Notes: generated by a model not told the origin, from the sequence alone. Counted from the first letter of the stretch, positions 26,945 to 35,421 are shown. The stretch: DNA of 64,000 bases from a candidate division Zixibacteria bacterium SM23_81 (GCA_001304015.1 LJUY01000010.1:1-64000), one strand, 5' to 3'. Translations and numbers: made by a program.

Positions 26945-28228
26945 CTACTCCTTATAACCACGCCAGCCATAAGAGATGTAGCGTAAATCCTCCAGCCGGC
27001 CTTCCCTGAGATTAACCAGCACGTAACCCTCAGGCCAACTGCTGCCTGCAATACGGTGATCCCCCCGCCACCACCCTCCGCTGATCGCCCCTCCTGTGAC
27101 GAAGGTCATGTCGTGCTCGTTGGTGGTCCAGCGGGTGACCTCATAATTGTGATGATGACCCGCCAAAGCCAGGATAACACGGCGATCGGCTAAAACCTCA
27201 TTGATGACCTGGGAGGCATTATTAACCACATGAGTGTAACTGATCGCCTCGGGGTCATCCAGCTTGTAGTTAACAATCTGCCATTGATTATAGCCCGCGA
27301 AGGTGAGGCCGATGCTGACAAAGGGGATATGGCTCACCAAAACGATAGAGGCCTCATCGGGAACCATCTCCAGGTCCTTCTTAAGCCATTCCAGCTGCTT
27401 CGGTCCTACGGTGCCGTAGTAGGTTCTGACGGTGTCTCCCTCAGAGTTTCTCACCTTGGTGACGCCGATGGTGTTGAGTATCACAAAATGATAGGATCCG
27501 TAATTGAAAGAGTAATAGTCCGGTCCCAGATATTCCCGATAAAGACCGACGCCATAAAGGGGATCGTCTTCCTCCACGACGCAGGGATCATCGCCTACCC
27601 CTTCCAGATATATCCCGAACAGCTCGTGGTTGCCCAGGGCGTTAAACAGTGGCACCCTCAGCTGAGAGATCAGCTCCTGGTAGATGCGATACTGAGCTCT
27701 GCTCTTGTCCTCGCAGGCCCTCAAGGCGTCCATGATCAGGTCACCCCCGGAGATGATAAATGCTGCCTTCTGGCCGTTCATATGGTCGACGGCGGCCTGC
27801 AAGCCCGCCACAGCGTTGTATTTCTCCGCAGGGGTCACGTGAGAGTCGGTGAAAAAGAGGAAAGAGAAGGTGTCTGACCAAGGGTGCTTGACCAGGGGGA
27901 AATCGATGATATCCCCATTGTGATGAGCGCGAAGCTGTTCGAAAAAATCGTTGTGGGCCAGATACTCGCCGGGCAGAGAGACGAAAAGCACTCGTGAGCT
28001 CTCCGTGGACAGTCGATACCGGCCCCACTCATCAGTGAGAACCACCCCCATGCCGTCAGACAGCACCACATGAGGCAAGGTACTCTCATCTGCGTCCAAA
28101 CGACCATTGGCGTTAGCATCCTCGAACACGATGCCCGAGATGTCTAAAGGAACGGCGCCCAAGCCTTGGACACAGAGGAGCAATCCGATGAGCGGCCCTG
28201 AGAACCAACCGATTTTGAAATGAGCCAA
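26945..28228 (-). CDS. Secreted calcineurin-like metallophosphoesterase with N-terminal prealbumin-like domain
   Basis: 427 residues from the TTG at 28228, five bases after AGGGGG; this start opens into a signal peptide (PLIGLLLCVQGLGA). The frame is open 166 codons further, but that part has no protein character and contains the promoter. An SdrD-B/MetallophosN-like beta domain comes first (IVFEDANANGRLDADES). The catalytic domain shows TDSHV, GGDLIMD, GNHE, SHIPF and GHHHN, the full dinuclear metal set. The substrate is an unknown phosphoester. It heads the glucan-degrading operon; phosphate removal from starch is one possible link, as inference. Confidence 0.85.
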   Translation of the reverse strand: MAHFKIGWFSGPLIGLLLCVQGLGAVPLDISGIVFEDANANGRLDADESTLPHVVLSDGMGVVLTDEWGRYRLSTESSRVLFVSLPGEYLAHNDFFEQLRAHHNGDIIDFPLVKHPWSDTFSFLFFTDSHVTPAEKYNAVAGLQAAVDHMNGQKAAFIISGGDLIMDALRACEDKSRAQYRIYQELISQLRVPLFNALGNHELFGIYLEGVGDDPCVVEEDDPLYGVGLYREYLGPDYYSFNYGSYHFVILNTIGVTKVRNSEGDTVRTYYGTVGPKQLEWLKKDLEMVPDEASIVLVSHIPFVSIGLTFAGYNQWQIVNYKLDDPEAISYTHVVNNASQVINEVLADRRVILALAGHHHNYEVTRWTTNEHDMTFVTGGAISGGWWRGDHRIAGSSWPEGYVLVNLREGRLEDLRYISYGWRGYKE

Positions 28229-28740
28229 CAGTACCCCCTTGTCAACGGTTATTTGTGAAACTATCGGCAAGGCCGACACGATGGTCTTTCTGCATCGATT
28301 TGTGAGGAGGTCCAGGATATTGTCGCTTGAAGAGACGAGAGTTGTGGCACCAAGCCATTTGATAGTGATAACCACGGAGTGGAGAACTCTGGGCTGCCAG
28401 GCCGTGAAGATCTTGCGTCGGAGCGGGTTATTCTCTCGCTTCCGAACGGATGAACCTGTGCGCAACTTAGAAAAATCAATATACTTTTGGCTAAAAGTAA
28501 AGTCAAGATAAAATGGCATCGGCGTAAGGCCGGAATTGTAGGTTGGATTACGTACAGTAAACCCACAAAAGCTCCTGCAGCGAGTTCTCCCATTTTTCAT
28601 TGTCAATAAACTTCGAAATACACCTATTATGAAATCATTTGGAATGGGATTGATCGCTGGACCGTGGATGATAGCATCCCCAGCGAGCAAGGAATAATCG
28701 CTATCGCCCATCTTTATTGACGCCAAGGCTATTCCCCATA
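28229..28740. other. Gene-less stretch: operon promoter and long leader
   Basis: About 510 bases between the cysK terminator and the phosphoesterase start. It holds the promoter listed separately and a leader of about 240 bases. I recognise no riboswitch class in it. Reading frames here have no protein-like character. Confidence 0.45.
28478..28506 (-). promoter_or_regulatory. Sigma-70 promoter of the phosphoesterase-pullulanase-amylase operon
   Basis: TTGACT (28501-28506), 17 bases, TATATT (28478-28483) on the minus strand. It implies a leader of roughly 240 bases before the TTG start at 28228. Confidence 0.72.
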
Positions 28741-28769
28741 AAAAAACGAGCCGAAACTTGCCGGCTCGT
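28740..28769 (-). terminator. Terminator after cysteine synthase
   Basis: An 8-bp stem ACGAGCCG/CGGCTCGT (28746-28753 with 28762-28769), an 8-base loop and about seven T on the minus strand. It ends the Rrf2-headed operon. Confidence 0.92.
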
Positions 28770-28805
28770 CTGGGTATGTTCTCTAATCTCTTACCGAAGT
28801 AAACG

Positions 28806-29744
28806 TTACCCTATCCCTTTCTCCTCGAATAACTCCGTGCTCAAATACCGCTCACCGGTATCGGGCAAGATCACCACGATGAGTTTGCCCTCATTTTCCA
28901 GCCTTTTAGCCACCTCCAGGGCAGCCCAGGCTGCTGCCCCAGAGGAGATTCCACAGAGCAGACCCTCTTCCCTTGCCATTCTTCTGGCCATCTGCGCTGC
29001 ATCTTCGTCCCTCACTGTGATGATCTCGTCGATCAACTCTGGCCTAAGCACGTCGGGCACAAATCCCGCCCCAATTCCCTGGATCTTATGAGATCCCGGG
29101 GAACCTCCGGAAAGAACGGGAGATCCCTCCGGCTCCACGGCAATGGCCCTGAACTCGGATTTTCTCTCTTTGATGACCTCTGCCACTCCGGTAATGGTCC
29201 CCCCTGTGCCCACCCCGGCCACCAGGATATCTACTTTCCCGTCTGTATCGCGCCAAATCTCCTCGGCCGTCGTCTGGCGGTGAATTTTGGGATTAGCGGG
29301 ATTCCTAAATTGCTGAGGCACATAAGAATTGGGAGTTTCCCCAGCGATTTGCTCCGCCTTTTTCACCGCTCCCGACATCCCCTCTACCCCGGGAGTCAGG
29401 AACAGTTGAGCGCCCAAGGCCACCAGCAACCTCCTTCGCTCCAAGGACATGGTATCCGGCATGGTTAAAATAAGCTGGTAACCCCGGGCGGCACACACGA
29501 ACGCCAGGGCGATACCGGTGTTGCCACTGGTAGGCTCCACGATAACCGTACCCTCTTTGATGAGTCCCTTTTGTTCAGCATCCCGAATCATGGACAGGCC
29601 GATCCGGTCCTTTACCGAGGACAGGGGATTGAAGGACTCCAGCTTGGCCACAATCTGTGCGCCAAGCCCTTCCGTCACGCGGTTTAAGCGCACCAAGGGT
29701 GTATTGGCCACCAGCTCGGTGATATCCCGGGCGATTTTGCCCAT
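28806..29744 (-). CDS. cysK: Cysteine synthase (O-acetylserine sulfhydrylase)
   Basis: 312 residues, the usual length. The PLP lysine lies in [11 protein letters not shown], the phosphate cup is [10 protein letters not shown] and the substrate loop is PTSGNTGIA. It makes cysteine from O-acetylserine and sulfide in the cytoplasm. GGAGGAG precedes ATG 29744. It is the last gene of an operon dealing with sulfur relay and oxygen, which suggests cysteine supply during redox stress. A cystathionine beta-synthase core is a close relative, but the length and lack of extra domains favour CysK. Confidence 0.93.
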   Translation of the reverse strand: MGKIARDITELVANTPLVRLNRVTEGLGAQIVAKLESFNPLSSVKDRIGLSMIRDAEQKGLIKEGTVIVEPTSGNTGIALAFVCAARGYQLILTMPDTMSLERRRLLVALGAQLFLTPGVEGMSGAVKKAEQIAGETPNSYVPQQFRNPANPKIHRQTTAEEIWRDTDGKVDILVAGVGTGGTITGVAEVIKERKSEFRAIAVEPEGSPVLSGGSPGSHKIQGIGAGFVPDVLRPELIDEIITVRDEDAAQMARRMAREEGLLCGISSGAAAWAALEVAKRLENEGKLIVVILPDTGERYLSTELFEEKGIG

Positions 29745-29806
29745 CTTCTCCTCCTGCTCGATGAATAAAGGATTCCAGATCCATTTATTTGACTCAGAGA
29801 GACGCG

Positions 29807-30157
29807 TTACTTGGCGCGCAGCATGGTCAAAAACATCTTAAACCGCTGCGGCGCCTTTACGGCATGGGGCACGTCTGCGGGCATGATGACCAACTGGCCC
29901 GCTTCGGCGAATACTGACCGGCCACCGATGATCAGCTCAGCTTCGCCGTCCAGGATCTGCACAACGGCATCAAAGGGGGTCGAATGTTTGCTCAAGCCCT
30001 GCCCCGCGTCAAAGGCGAACAGGGTCATGGTGCCAGCATCATTTTTGGCCAGCTGGCGGCTGACGATGGAACCTGAGGCATATTCGATAAGGCCGGCCAG
30101 GTCTATGGCTTCCCCGGCCGGTATCTGGCCTGCTTCTTTATTGCCAGGTTGGGACAT
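29807..30157 (-). CDS. Small cupin-domain protein
   Basis: 116 residues, one cupin barrel. Motif 1 is reduced ([18 protein letters not shown]) and motif 2 is [14 protein letters not shown], with a His in each as possible metal ligands. AAGGAGG precedes the ATG. Small cupins of this kind often lie beside redox or thiol genes in anaerobes; the substrate is not known. It sits between the flavodiiron and cysK genes and is probably co-transcribed. Confidence 0.85.
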   Translation of the reverse strand: MSQPGNKEAGQIPAGEAIDLAGLIEYASGSIVSRQLAKNDAGTMTLFAFDAGQGLSKHSTPFDAVVQILDGEAELIIGGRSVFAEAGQLVIMPADVPHAVKAPQRFKMFLTMLRAK

Positions 30158-30217
30158 AGTCTATCCTCCTTCGGGAAAATCTCTGTAGACGATTTCATGA
30201 ACGGTGGCACTCTGGCA

Positions 30218-31408
30218 TCAGGCTTTCTTCGTTGCTTTCCCCACCTCTCGACCAAAGGACCGGCAGGCCTCCAAATCCTCGGCTCGAGGTTGCCACTTAC
30301 ACTTAATTCCCTCCCGAATGACGGGAATCTTGGCCTGATCGAGCTGCTCCTCTATGACCTTGACCCCTTCTCCGCTCCATCCATAACAGCCAAATGCAGC
30401 TCCCAGTTTGTTCTTAAACTTAAGACCTTTCAGATCGTACAGCAGTGGCGCGATAGTAGGCAGAACGCTGTTGTTCAGAGTTGGCGATCCGACGACGACT
30501 GTTTTTGCCCGAAACACCTCTACCAACAAGTCATTGCGATCGGTCACCACGGCATGCAAGATCTTGTGATCTACACCGACATCTGTCAATCCATCGCCGA
30601 TGGCCTCCGCCATCCTCCGAGTACCATCCCACATCGTATCGTAGATGACGACTGCCCGCTGCTCAGGTCTCTGAGCCGCCCATTCCTGGTATTTTTTTAC
30701 GATCTGCAGAGGATCCTTTCGCCAGATAATCCCATGACTGGGACCAATCATATCCACGGGTAGGCTCAGGGCGAGAACCTCATCGATCTTCTTGGTCACC
30801 AGGTCGCTGAAGGGAGTTAATATGTTGGCGTAATATTTGTGAGCTTCCTCGTAGAGCTCCCCTTGGTCAACTTCATCGTTGAACCGATACGCTGAGGCAT
30901 AATGCTGGCCAAAGGCGTCGTTTGGCAATAAGATATTGTGTCCGGTGAGGTAAGTGAACATGCTGTCTGGCCAATGCAGCATAGGCGCTTCCACGAATAT
31001 CAGCTCGTTCTGGCCGATGGAGATATTATGGCCCGTTTTCACCGCCCGAAACTTCCAGGGCTGATGAAAATGACCCTCGACGCTCTCAGCCCCGCGCTGG
31101 GAAACCACCACGGTTGCGTTGGGCGCGTGTCGCATAACCACCGGCAGGCCTCCTGAGTGATCCACTTCGGCATGGTTGGCGACTACGATGTCGATTTTGG
31201 ATGGGTCAATAATCTGGCGGATGTTCTCCACCAGCTGATCCGCAAAGGGACCCCACACTGTATCCACCAACACGGTCTTTTCATCCCTGATAAGGTAAGC
31301 GTTGTAAGTAGTACCTCGATGCGTGGACAGCTCGTAACCGTGAAAGTGCCGTATCCCCCAGTCGACAGCTCCTACCCAATAGACGTTCTTCTTTACTTCC
31401 GCGATCAT
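30218..31408 (-). CDS. fprA: FprA-type flavodiiron protein (copy 1)
   Basis: 396 residues. The beta-lactamase-like half carries the diiron ligands (HAEVDHSGGLP; a His in LHWPDSMFTYL; SHGIIWR). The C-terminal half is a flavodoxin fold (VIYDTMWDGTRRMAEA; SPTLNNSVLPTIAPLLY; CYGWSGEG). Flavodiiron proteins reduce oxygen to water or nitric oxide to N2O in the cytoplasm of anaerobes. Its ATG overlaps the stop of the IscS-like gene (ATGA). A paralogue lies at 36317-37522. Confidence 0.93.
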   Translation of the reverse strand: MIAEVKKNVYWVGAVDWGIRHFHGYELSTHRGTTYNAYLIRDEKTVLVDTVWGPFADQLVENIRQIIDPSKIDIVVANHAEVDHSGGLPVVMRHAPNATVVVSQRGAESVEGHFHQPWKFRAVKTGHNISIGQNELIFVEAPMLHWPDSMFTYLTGHNILLPNDAFGQHYASAYRFNDEVDQGELYEEAHKYYANILTPFSDLVTKKIDEVLALSLPVDMIGPSHGIIWRKDPLQIVKKYQEWAAQRPEQRAVVIYDTMWDGTRRMAEAIGDGLTDVGVDHKILHAVVTDRNDLLVEVFRAKTVVVGSPTLNNSVLPTIAPLLYDLKGLKFKNKLGAAFGCYGWSGEGVKVIEEQLDQAKIPVIREGIKCKWQPRAEDLEACRSFGREVGKATKKA

Positions 31409-32577
31409 GACTGGTCCCCCTTATATAATGGCGATAGTATTCTCAGTCGTTCGATTGTCTCCTTAACGGCCTTTGTGATGAGAGGGATTTGTTTCATGGT
31501 GTTTGAGCGACCCAGGGTTATGACCATCGACCCATGAACCTCCTCGTGTTTCAATCCCAAGGCCAAGAGCACATGAGAAGGCTCTAGCGTCTTCGAGGAG
31601 CATGCTGACCCTGTGGAGACCTGAATATTGTACCCCATATCCATGTTCAACACGATGCTCTCACCCTCTATGCCGCTGAAACGAAAACTGACATGATGTG
31701 GAAGCCTCTGAGCGGGATGGCCGGTGAGATAGGCCTGGTCGATTTTCTGTATCTCCTCAATAAGCTTGTTCCTTATCGTTTTAAGCCTGTTAGTTTCCTG
31801 CTCCATCTCGTCCTTCGCGATCCTGGCCGCCTGACCCATTCCAGCAATGGCGAAGATGTTCTCCGTGCCCGACCTGAGCCCGCGCTCCTGTCCGCCACCG
31901 GGAAGGACGGTTTGCAGCTTGATGCCCTTCTTGATATACAACGCCCCAGCCCCTTGGGGTCCGTAAAGATCGTTCGATGACAGGGTCAGCAGGTCAATTC
32001 CATCTTTTTGCACATCTATGGGGATACGCCCAGCAGCCGCTGTGGCATCAACATGAAAATAAAGCCCTCTTTGGTGCACGATTTCGCTGATCTCCCCGAT
32101 GGGTTCGACGGTCCCGATTTCGTTGTTGGCGTACATGACGGATGTCACCGTGGTCTCTTGGCTGACCATCTCAGAGAGTCTCTCCGCCGAGACGATGCCG
32201 GTCGCATCCACCGGTATACGGTTCAGCTGGAAGCCGCTTTTCTGCAGCTCCTTCATGGGATTGAGGACGGACATATGTTCTATTGCGCTGGCGCCGATCT
32301 CTTTCCCCTGCGCCATATTCCTCACAGCGGCCCCCTTGATGGCCAGGTTGTTCGCTTCTGTTGCTCCGCTGGTGAAGACAATGCATTGCGCCTCTTCAGC
32401 GTTGATGAAGTCGGCGATCTTTCCCCTGGCCTCTTCCACGACCTTTTTGGCCTCTGAGCCTACCGAATGGGTGGATGAAGGGTTGCCGAACCCTTTTCGC
32501 AGAAAAGGTTCGGCAAACTCCCACACCTTAGGATGGATGGGCATCGCGGAGGCGTGATCTAAGTATATCGCTTCCAT
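31405..32577 (-). CDS. Cysteine desulfurase-like protein (IscS/NifS family) lacking the PLP lysine
   Basis: 390 residues, with full-length IscS/NifS alignment: YLDHASAMPIHPKV, FTSGATEANNLAI, IEHMSVLNP (H101), and the catalytic-loop Cys326 in STGSACSSKTLEPSH. In the PLP site, the SxHKxYGPxG motif reads SSNDLYGPQG: His becomes Asn202 and the Schiff-base Lys becomes Asp203. The PLP-contacting Gln after HVDAT is Ala180. Without the lysine, normal desulfurase chemistry should fail. From memory, Archaeoglobus fulgidus IscS also has Asp at this position and shows no desulfurase activity. The frame is intact and the gene sits in a tight operon with TusA and DsrE, so it is not a decaying copy. Confidence 0.88.
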   Translation of the reverse strand: MEAIYLDHASAMPIHPKVWEFAEPFLRKGFGNPSSTHSVGSEAKKVVEEARGKIADFINAEEAQCIVFTSGATEANNLAIKGAAVRNMAQGKEIGASAIEHMSVLNPMKELQKSGFQLNRIPVDATGIVSAERLSEMVSQETTVTSVMYANNEIGTVEPIGEISEIVHQRGLYFHVDATAAAGRIPIDVQKDGIDLLTLSSNDLYGPQGAGALYIKKGIKLQTVLPGGGQERGLRSGTENIFAIAGMGQAARIAKDEMEQETNRLKTIRNKLIEEIQKIDQAYLTGHPAQRLPHHVSFRFSGIEGESIVLNMDMGYNIQVSTGSACSSKTLEPSHVLLALGLKHEEVHGSMVITLGRSNTMKQIPLITKAVKETIERLRILSPLYKGDQS

Positions 32578-32598
32578 AATCTTCGCGTCTCCCTTTGT

Positions 32599-32961
32599 TT
32601 AAAACCACATGGTTGTCCCTGCCTCCAGGGCAAGATCGTTCAGAGTCGCAGCACCTACGATTTTGACATCTGGTATCAGGTCCACTTTGTCCCAACCCAA
32701 CATCTGCTTGGATGCCTCACAGACTAAGATCTCAATTCCCATGTCCAGTGTTTTCTTCATCAGCTCCATAACGGAGGGAAAGGATCCCAGCTTTATGTTA
32801 TCGGCTGCACCCGGCTTCAGTATTTTCAAGCCTTGGCCCAAATAGTAGATTTTTGGATTGAGATCCATAGCCTTGGCCGTCTGGGCCAACACCAGAGGAG
32901 AATACTGCCTCTCTGGCTCGTCGCTGGTCTGCACATAGAGGATTAACTTTTCGTCTTTCAT
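32599..32961 (-). CDS. DsrE family sulfur-relay-like protein
   Basis: 120 residues in a DsrE/DsrF-like fold: LILYVQTSDEPERQYSPLVL, KIYYLGQGLKILKPG, MGIEILVCEAS, ending LNDLALEAGTTMWF. Cys81 in ILVCEAS lies where DsrE-type proteins carry the sulfur-accepting cysteine. It probably receives persulfide sulfur from TusA or a similar donor in the cytoplasm. It lies between the tusA-like and iscS-like genes, with short spacing. Confidence 0.85.
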   Translation of the reverse strand: MKDEKLILYVQTSDEPERQYSPLVLAQTAKAMDLNPKIYYLGQGLKILKPGAADNIKLGSFPSVMELMKKTLDMGIEILVCEASKQMLGWDKVDLIPDVKIVGAATLNDLALEAGTTMWF

Positions 32962-33039
32962 TTCTGCGCTCCTTGCTTGTTTTTCTCTCTCATATATTAC
33001 AGTAACAGAGATAGGTGGAAAGATGACTATCGTTTTGCC

Positions 33040-33282
33040 TCATTTCGTCTTTCGTATCAAGAAGGTCAAGATTGGCCCCTCTTTTTCTAACTTCAAGATC
33101 TCATTCCCAGTCCTCTTGGCCCATCGTTTGATATCCTCCTCCGCCGCAGGATCATCCGCCTCCACCTTTAACACCTGCCCTACATCGATCTGGTCTATTT
33201 TCTCCTTGGTCATAAAGATCGGCATGGGGCAGTAGAGGCCAACACAATCCAACTCAGCATCAGCATTGATGTCCAAATCCAT
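33040..33282 (-). CDS. TusA/SirA family sulfur carrier
   Basis: 80 residues with the hallmark CPxP (CPMP, Cys18) preceded by Cys13, then a betaalpha layout closing LKLEKEGPILTFLIRK. TusA carries a persulfide on this cysteine and hands it to DsrE-type partners. AAGGGGG precedes the ATG. Together with DsrE and the IscS-like protein it makes a complete-looking sulfur relay, except that the upstream desulfurase lacks its key residue. Confidence 0.92.
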   Translation of the reverse strand: MDLDINADAELDCVGLYCPMPIFMTKEKIDQIDVGQVLKVEADDPAAEEDIKRWAKRTGNEILKLEKEGPILTFLIRKTK

Positions 33283-33396
33283 GAGAACCCCCTTTGTCTC
33301 GCAGTTTACCTATTCGACCCTTAAATGACGCTTTTCCTTTTAGCCTGAATTATTCATAAGATTCGATTGATCCTTGAAAACCCGAGACTCGTTAAA

Positions 33397-33480
33397 CGTG
33401 ATTCGTGATTCGTGAAGAACCGCTTCCTGCCTCCCATCTTTTCTGCCAACTGCCAACGCTTCTCTTACTGCCATTGCCAT
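33397..33480. repeat. Short tandem repeat tract
   Basis: CGTGATT occurs 2.7 times in tandem (33397-33415). About 30 bases on, TGCCAAC is doubled (about 33444-33457) and a TGCCAT unit is repeated (about 33469-33482). It lies in a 280-base gap between the ferritin-like and tusA genes that has no reading frame. Confidence 0.6.
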
Positions 33481-33562
33481 TGCCTTTATCCTTGTCCGCA
33501 GAAGCAGATGTTTCTGCAGGACACAAAGAACATTTATGAATAGATCGGCTTAGGTCCGCCCT

Positions 33563-34057
33563 CTACGGTCCCACGTGCATCATGGGCCACTGTGAATCGT
33601 AATCCTCGAATTTTTTGGCATTATCCCTCTCAATCTCAAGGATCTTGTAGTGTCCCAGCTCCATGGACGCGATGTATAGAAGCATTTTTTTGACATCTGG
33701 TTGCTGATCGTATCTATCTGCTAACCTATTGTAAAAATCATGAGCGGCTAGCTCCGCCTCCATGGCGCTCTCCAGAATTTCACTGAGAGGCATATTCTCT
33801 GCATCTATCTGAATCTGAGGCAGGGGAACAGGGCTCTCCTGCGGTAATGTCATCTCCTTATGGGGGAAGCTCTTTTTATAAAGCCGCTCAAAAAACCTTC
33901 TATGCTTTTCTTCCTCTCCTGCCAGGAAGTTCAACCTTTCCTTCAAAATGAAGTTCTCCACACCCTCGGCTAATTGCGAGTAGGCCACTTTAGCCTCAAT
34001 CTCGCTCTTCAACGCCGTCAGCATCAGATCCTCAACGCTGTAATTGCTTAATTCCAT
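33563..34057 (-). CDS. Ferritin-like (rubrerythrin-family) diiron protein
   Basis: 164 residues, all helical, with paired ferritin-like motifs: SEIEAKVAYSQLAE with EEEKHRRFFERLY, and AMEAELAAHDFYNRLAD with ASMELGHYKILEIE. These give the E...ExxH pairs of a diiron four-helix bundle. There is no rubredoxin domain. Such proteins reduce peroxide or store iron in anaerobes. AAGGAGGGGG precedes the ATG. It lies second after the ferredoxin in the Rrf2 operon. Confidence 0.87.
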   Translation of the reverse strand: MELSNYSVEDLMLTALKSEIEAKVAYSQLAEGVENFILKERLNFLAGEEEKHRRFFERLYKKSFPHKEMTLPQESPVPLPQIQIDAENMPLSEILESAMEAELAAHDFYNRLADRYDQQPDVKKMLLYIASMELGHYKILEIERDNAKKFEDYDSQWPMMHVGP

Positions 34058-34100
34058 GGCCCCCTCCTTTCAGTCCTGTTCGCTGGGCTTGGCTACCCCC

Positions 34101-34877
34101 TCAGCTTGTGGCCGTTGCCGCTTGGCTTCGCTCCAATATCTCACCTCGGATGCCGACCTTGGTCAGGACCAGAGGAATCTCCTTTCCAGAATCTCGCAGG
34201 GCCGCTTGTACCAGCTGTACCAAGCCAAAACAGCAGGGCACCTCCATATGGGCCACTTCCACCATTCGAATGTCATTCTGGCGGAATATCTCCGAGAGCT
34301 TCCGGCGATAGGCCTCCATATCATCCAGCTTGGGACATCCCACTACCAGCGCACGACCTTTCAAGAACTTACGATGGAAATCTCCATAGGCGAAGGGAAC
34401 GCAATCGGCGGCGATGAGCAAGTCGGCGTCCTGAAAATAAGGAGCATTCACCGGGACCAAATGAAGCTGTACCGGCCATTGGCCCAGTTGTGTAGCTATC
34501 GCTCCGGTTTCTTCTGCGGCCGCAGACGGGGATGTTCCCTGGCGCTGGAGCACCTGAGACGCGGAACCCGGACAGGTGAAGTCACATGCTGGAGTCTTCG
34601 ATTTAGGCTCCCAATCTGGAGTGGTCTTCTCCTCAAGGAAAGACTCGAGATGCTTCTCGACGGCCCCCTCGTCAAAGGCATCTGCCTCCCTCGTCTCGAT
34701 TGTCAAAGCACCTTGCGGACATTCCCCCAGGCAAGCACCCAAGCCATCACAGTAAACTTCGCCCACCAGCTTGGCCTTGCCGTCGATGACCTGGATAGCT
34801 CCCTCAGCGCAGGCTGGAACGCACAGTCCACAGCCATCACACCTCTCCTCGTCGATCTTGATAATCTCTCTACGCAT
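34101..34877 (-). CDS. Ferredoxin-domain (2x 4Fe-4S) redox protein
   Basis: 258 residues from ATG 34877, six bases after AGGAGG; two further in-frame ATGs upstream overlap the ribosome site itself. The N-terminus has CDGCGLCVPAC (C13, C16, C19, C23) and YCDGLGACLGECP (C43, C49, C53), a dicluster ferredoxin with a modified second motif. The C-terminal 150 residues have extra cysteines (AADCVPFAY, VVGCPKLDD, VPCCFGL) and probably bind another cofactor. The start overlaps the rrf2 gene by eight bases. The electron partner is unknown; the flavodiiron protein in the same operon is a plausible acceptor. Confidence 0.85.
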   Translation of the reverse strand: MRREIIKIDEERCDGCGLCVPACAEGAIQVIDGKAKLVGEVYCDGLGACLGECPQGALTIETREADAFDEGAVEKHLESFLEEKTTPDWEPKSKTPACDFTCPGSASQVLQRQGTSPSAAAEETGAIATQLGQWPVQLHLVPVNAPYFQDADLLIAADCVPFAYGDFHRKFLKGRALVVGCPKLDDMEAYRRKLSEIFRQNDIRMVEVAHMEVPCCFGLVQLVQAALRDSGKEIPLVLTKVGIRGEILERSQAATATS

Positions 34878-35301
34878 CAACATCCTCCTGACCATAAACG
34901 TCAGTTAACTCAGACAACTTCATTCCCTCTAAATAGGCTCGATACCGGTTGTTCGTGGTCAACAAAAGATCGCCGAAAATGCATTGCGCGCCGCTACATA
35001 TAGGAGTTTCAAAAAGACACCTGTTAGATGTAAGGGGGCCGTCAATGGCTTCATATACCTCCAAAAGGGTAATTTCATCGCCCTTTTTTCCTAGCGCAAA
35101 ACCCCCTTTCGGTCCTCGGCTTGACCTGACCAGACCCACTCTAGCAAGTCGCTGCAGTACCTTTGACAGGTGAGCCTCGGAAACGTGAAGAGCGGAGGCA
35201 ATCCCCCTTACCGAGAAAATCGTTTCCGGCTTTGAGGCCAACAAAGCCATTGAATGCAGCGCCAGCGAGGCTGCCTCAGAAATGTGCATCACTTTCGGCA
35301 T
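34870..35301 (-). CDS. Rrf2 family redox or iron-sulfur sensing repressor
   Basis: 143 residues. A winged helix-turn-helix occupies about 30-60 (FSVRGIASALHVSEAHLSKV), with the wing SSRGPKGGFAL. Three cysteines (C95, C102, C107) lie in the cluster-binding loop, the layout of IscR/NsrR-type Fe-S Rrf2 proteins. It heads the operon and has a palindrome over its own -10 region, so it probably represses itself and the downstream sulfur and oxygen genes until its cluster or thiols react. The signal (NO, oxygen, persulfide or Fe-S status) cannot be read from sequence. Confidence 0.9.
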   Translation of the reverse strand: MPKVMHISEAASLALHSMALLASKPETIFSVRGIASALHVSEAHLSKVLQRLARVGLVRSSRGPKGGFALGKKGDEITLLEVYEAIDGPLTSNRCLFETPICSGAQCIFGDLLLTTNNRYRAYLEGMKLSELTDVYGQEDVDA

Positions 35302-35317
35302 TCCCCATCCCTCAAAA

Positions 35318-35363
35318 ATTGGTATTCAAGTACCAATATACCAGAATATTTCCCAGATGTCAA
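35318..35363 (-). promoter_or_regulatory. rrf2 operon promoter with overlapping operator palindrome
   Basis: TTGACA (35358-35363), 17 bases, TATATT (35335-35340) on the minus strand. A 7-bp inverted repeat, ATTGGTA-N6-TACCAAT (35318-35337), begins inside the -10 and covers the expected start of transcription. This is a classic autorepression layout, and the most likely binder is the Rrf2 protein encoded 17 bases downstream. Confidence 0.85.
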
Positions 35364-35394
35364 GAGAAAATTTCGTTCCTCACGAAAAAATTGA

Positions 35395-35421
35395 CAAACC
35401 TCATATGTTTAAAGAGGTTTG
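35395..35421. repeat. Perfect 8-bp inverted repeat
   Basis: CAAACCTC (35395-35402) and GAGGTTTG (35414-35421) with an 11-base AT-rich centre, between the terminator of the rubredoxin-flavin reductase gene and the rrf2 promoter. It has no T-run and could be a second regulator site. Confidence 0.45.

Noticed and set aside
26945-28726. Longer 593-residue form of the phosphoesterase
   Set aside because: The extra N-terminus lacks protein character and contains the promoter; TTG 28228 has a ribosome site and opens into a signal peptide.
31405-32577. Idea that the IscS-like gene is a pseudogene
   Set aside because: The frame is full length with all other motifs, a good ribosome site and coupled neighbours; only PLP-site residues are replaced.
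33397-33480. Short tandem repeats as a CRISPR array
   Set aside because: Units are only 6-7 bases long without spacers, and there are no cas genes nearby.
34044-35003. 319-codon plus-strand frame
   Set aside because: Antisense to the ferredoxin and rrf2 genes, whose motifs, ribosome sites and promoter are convincing.
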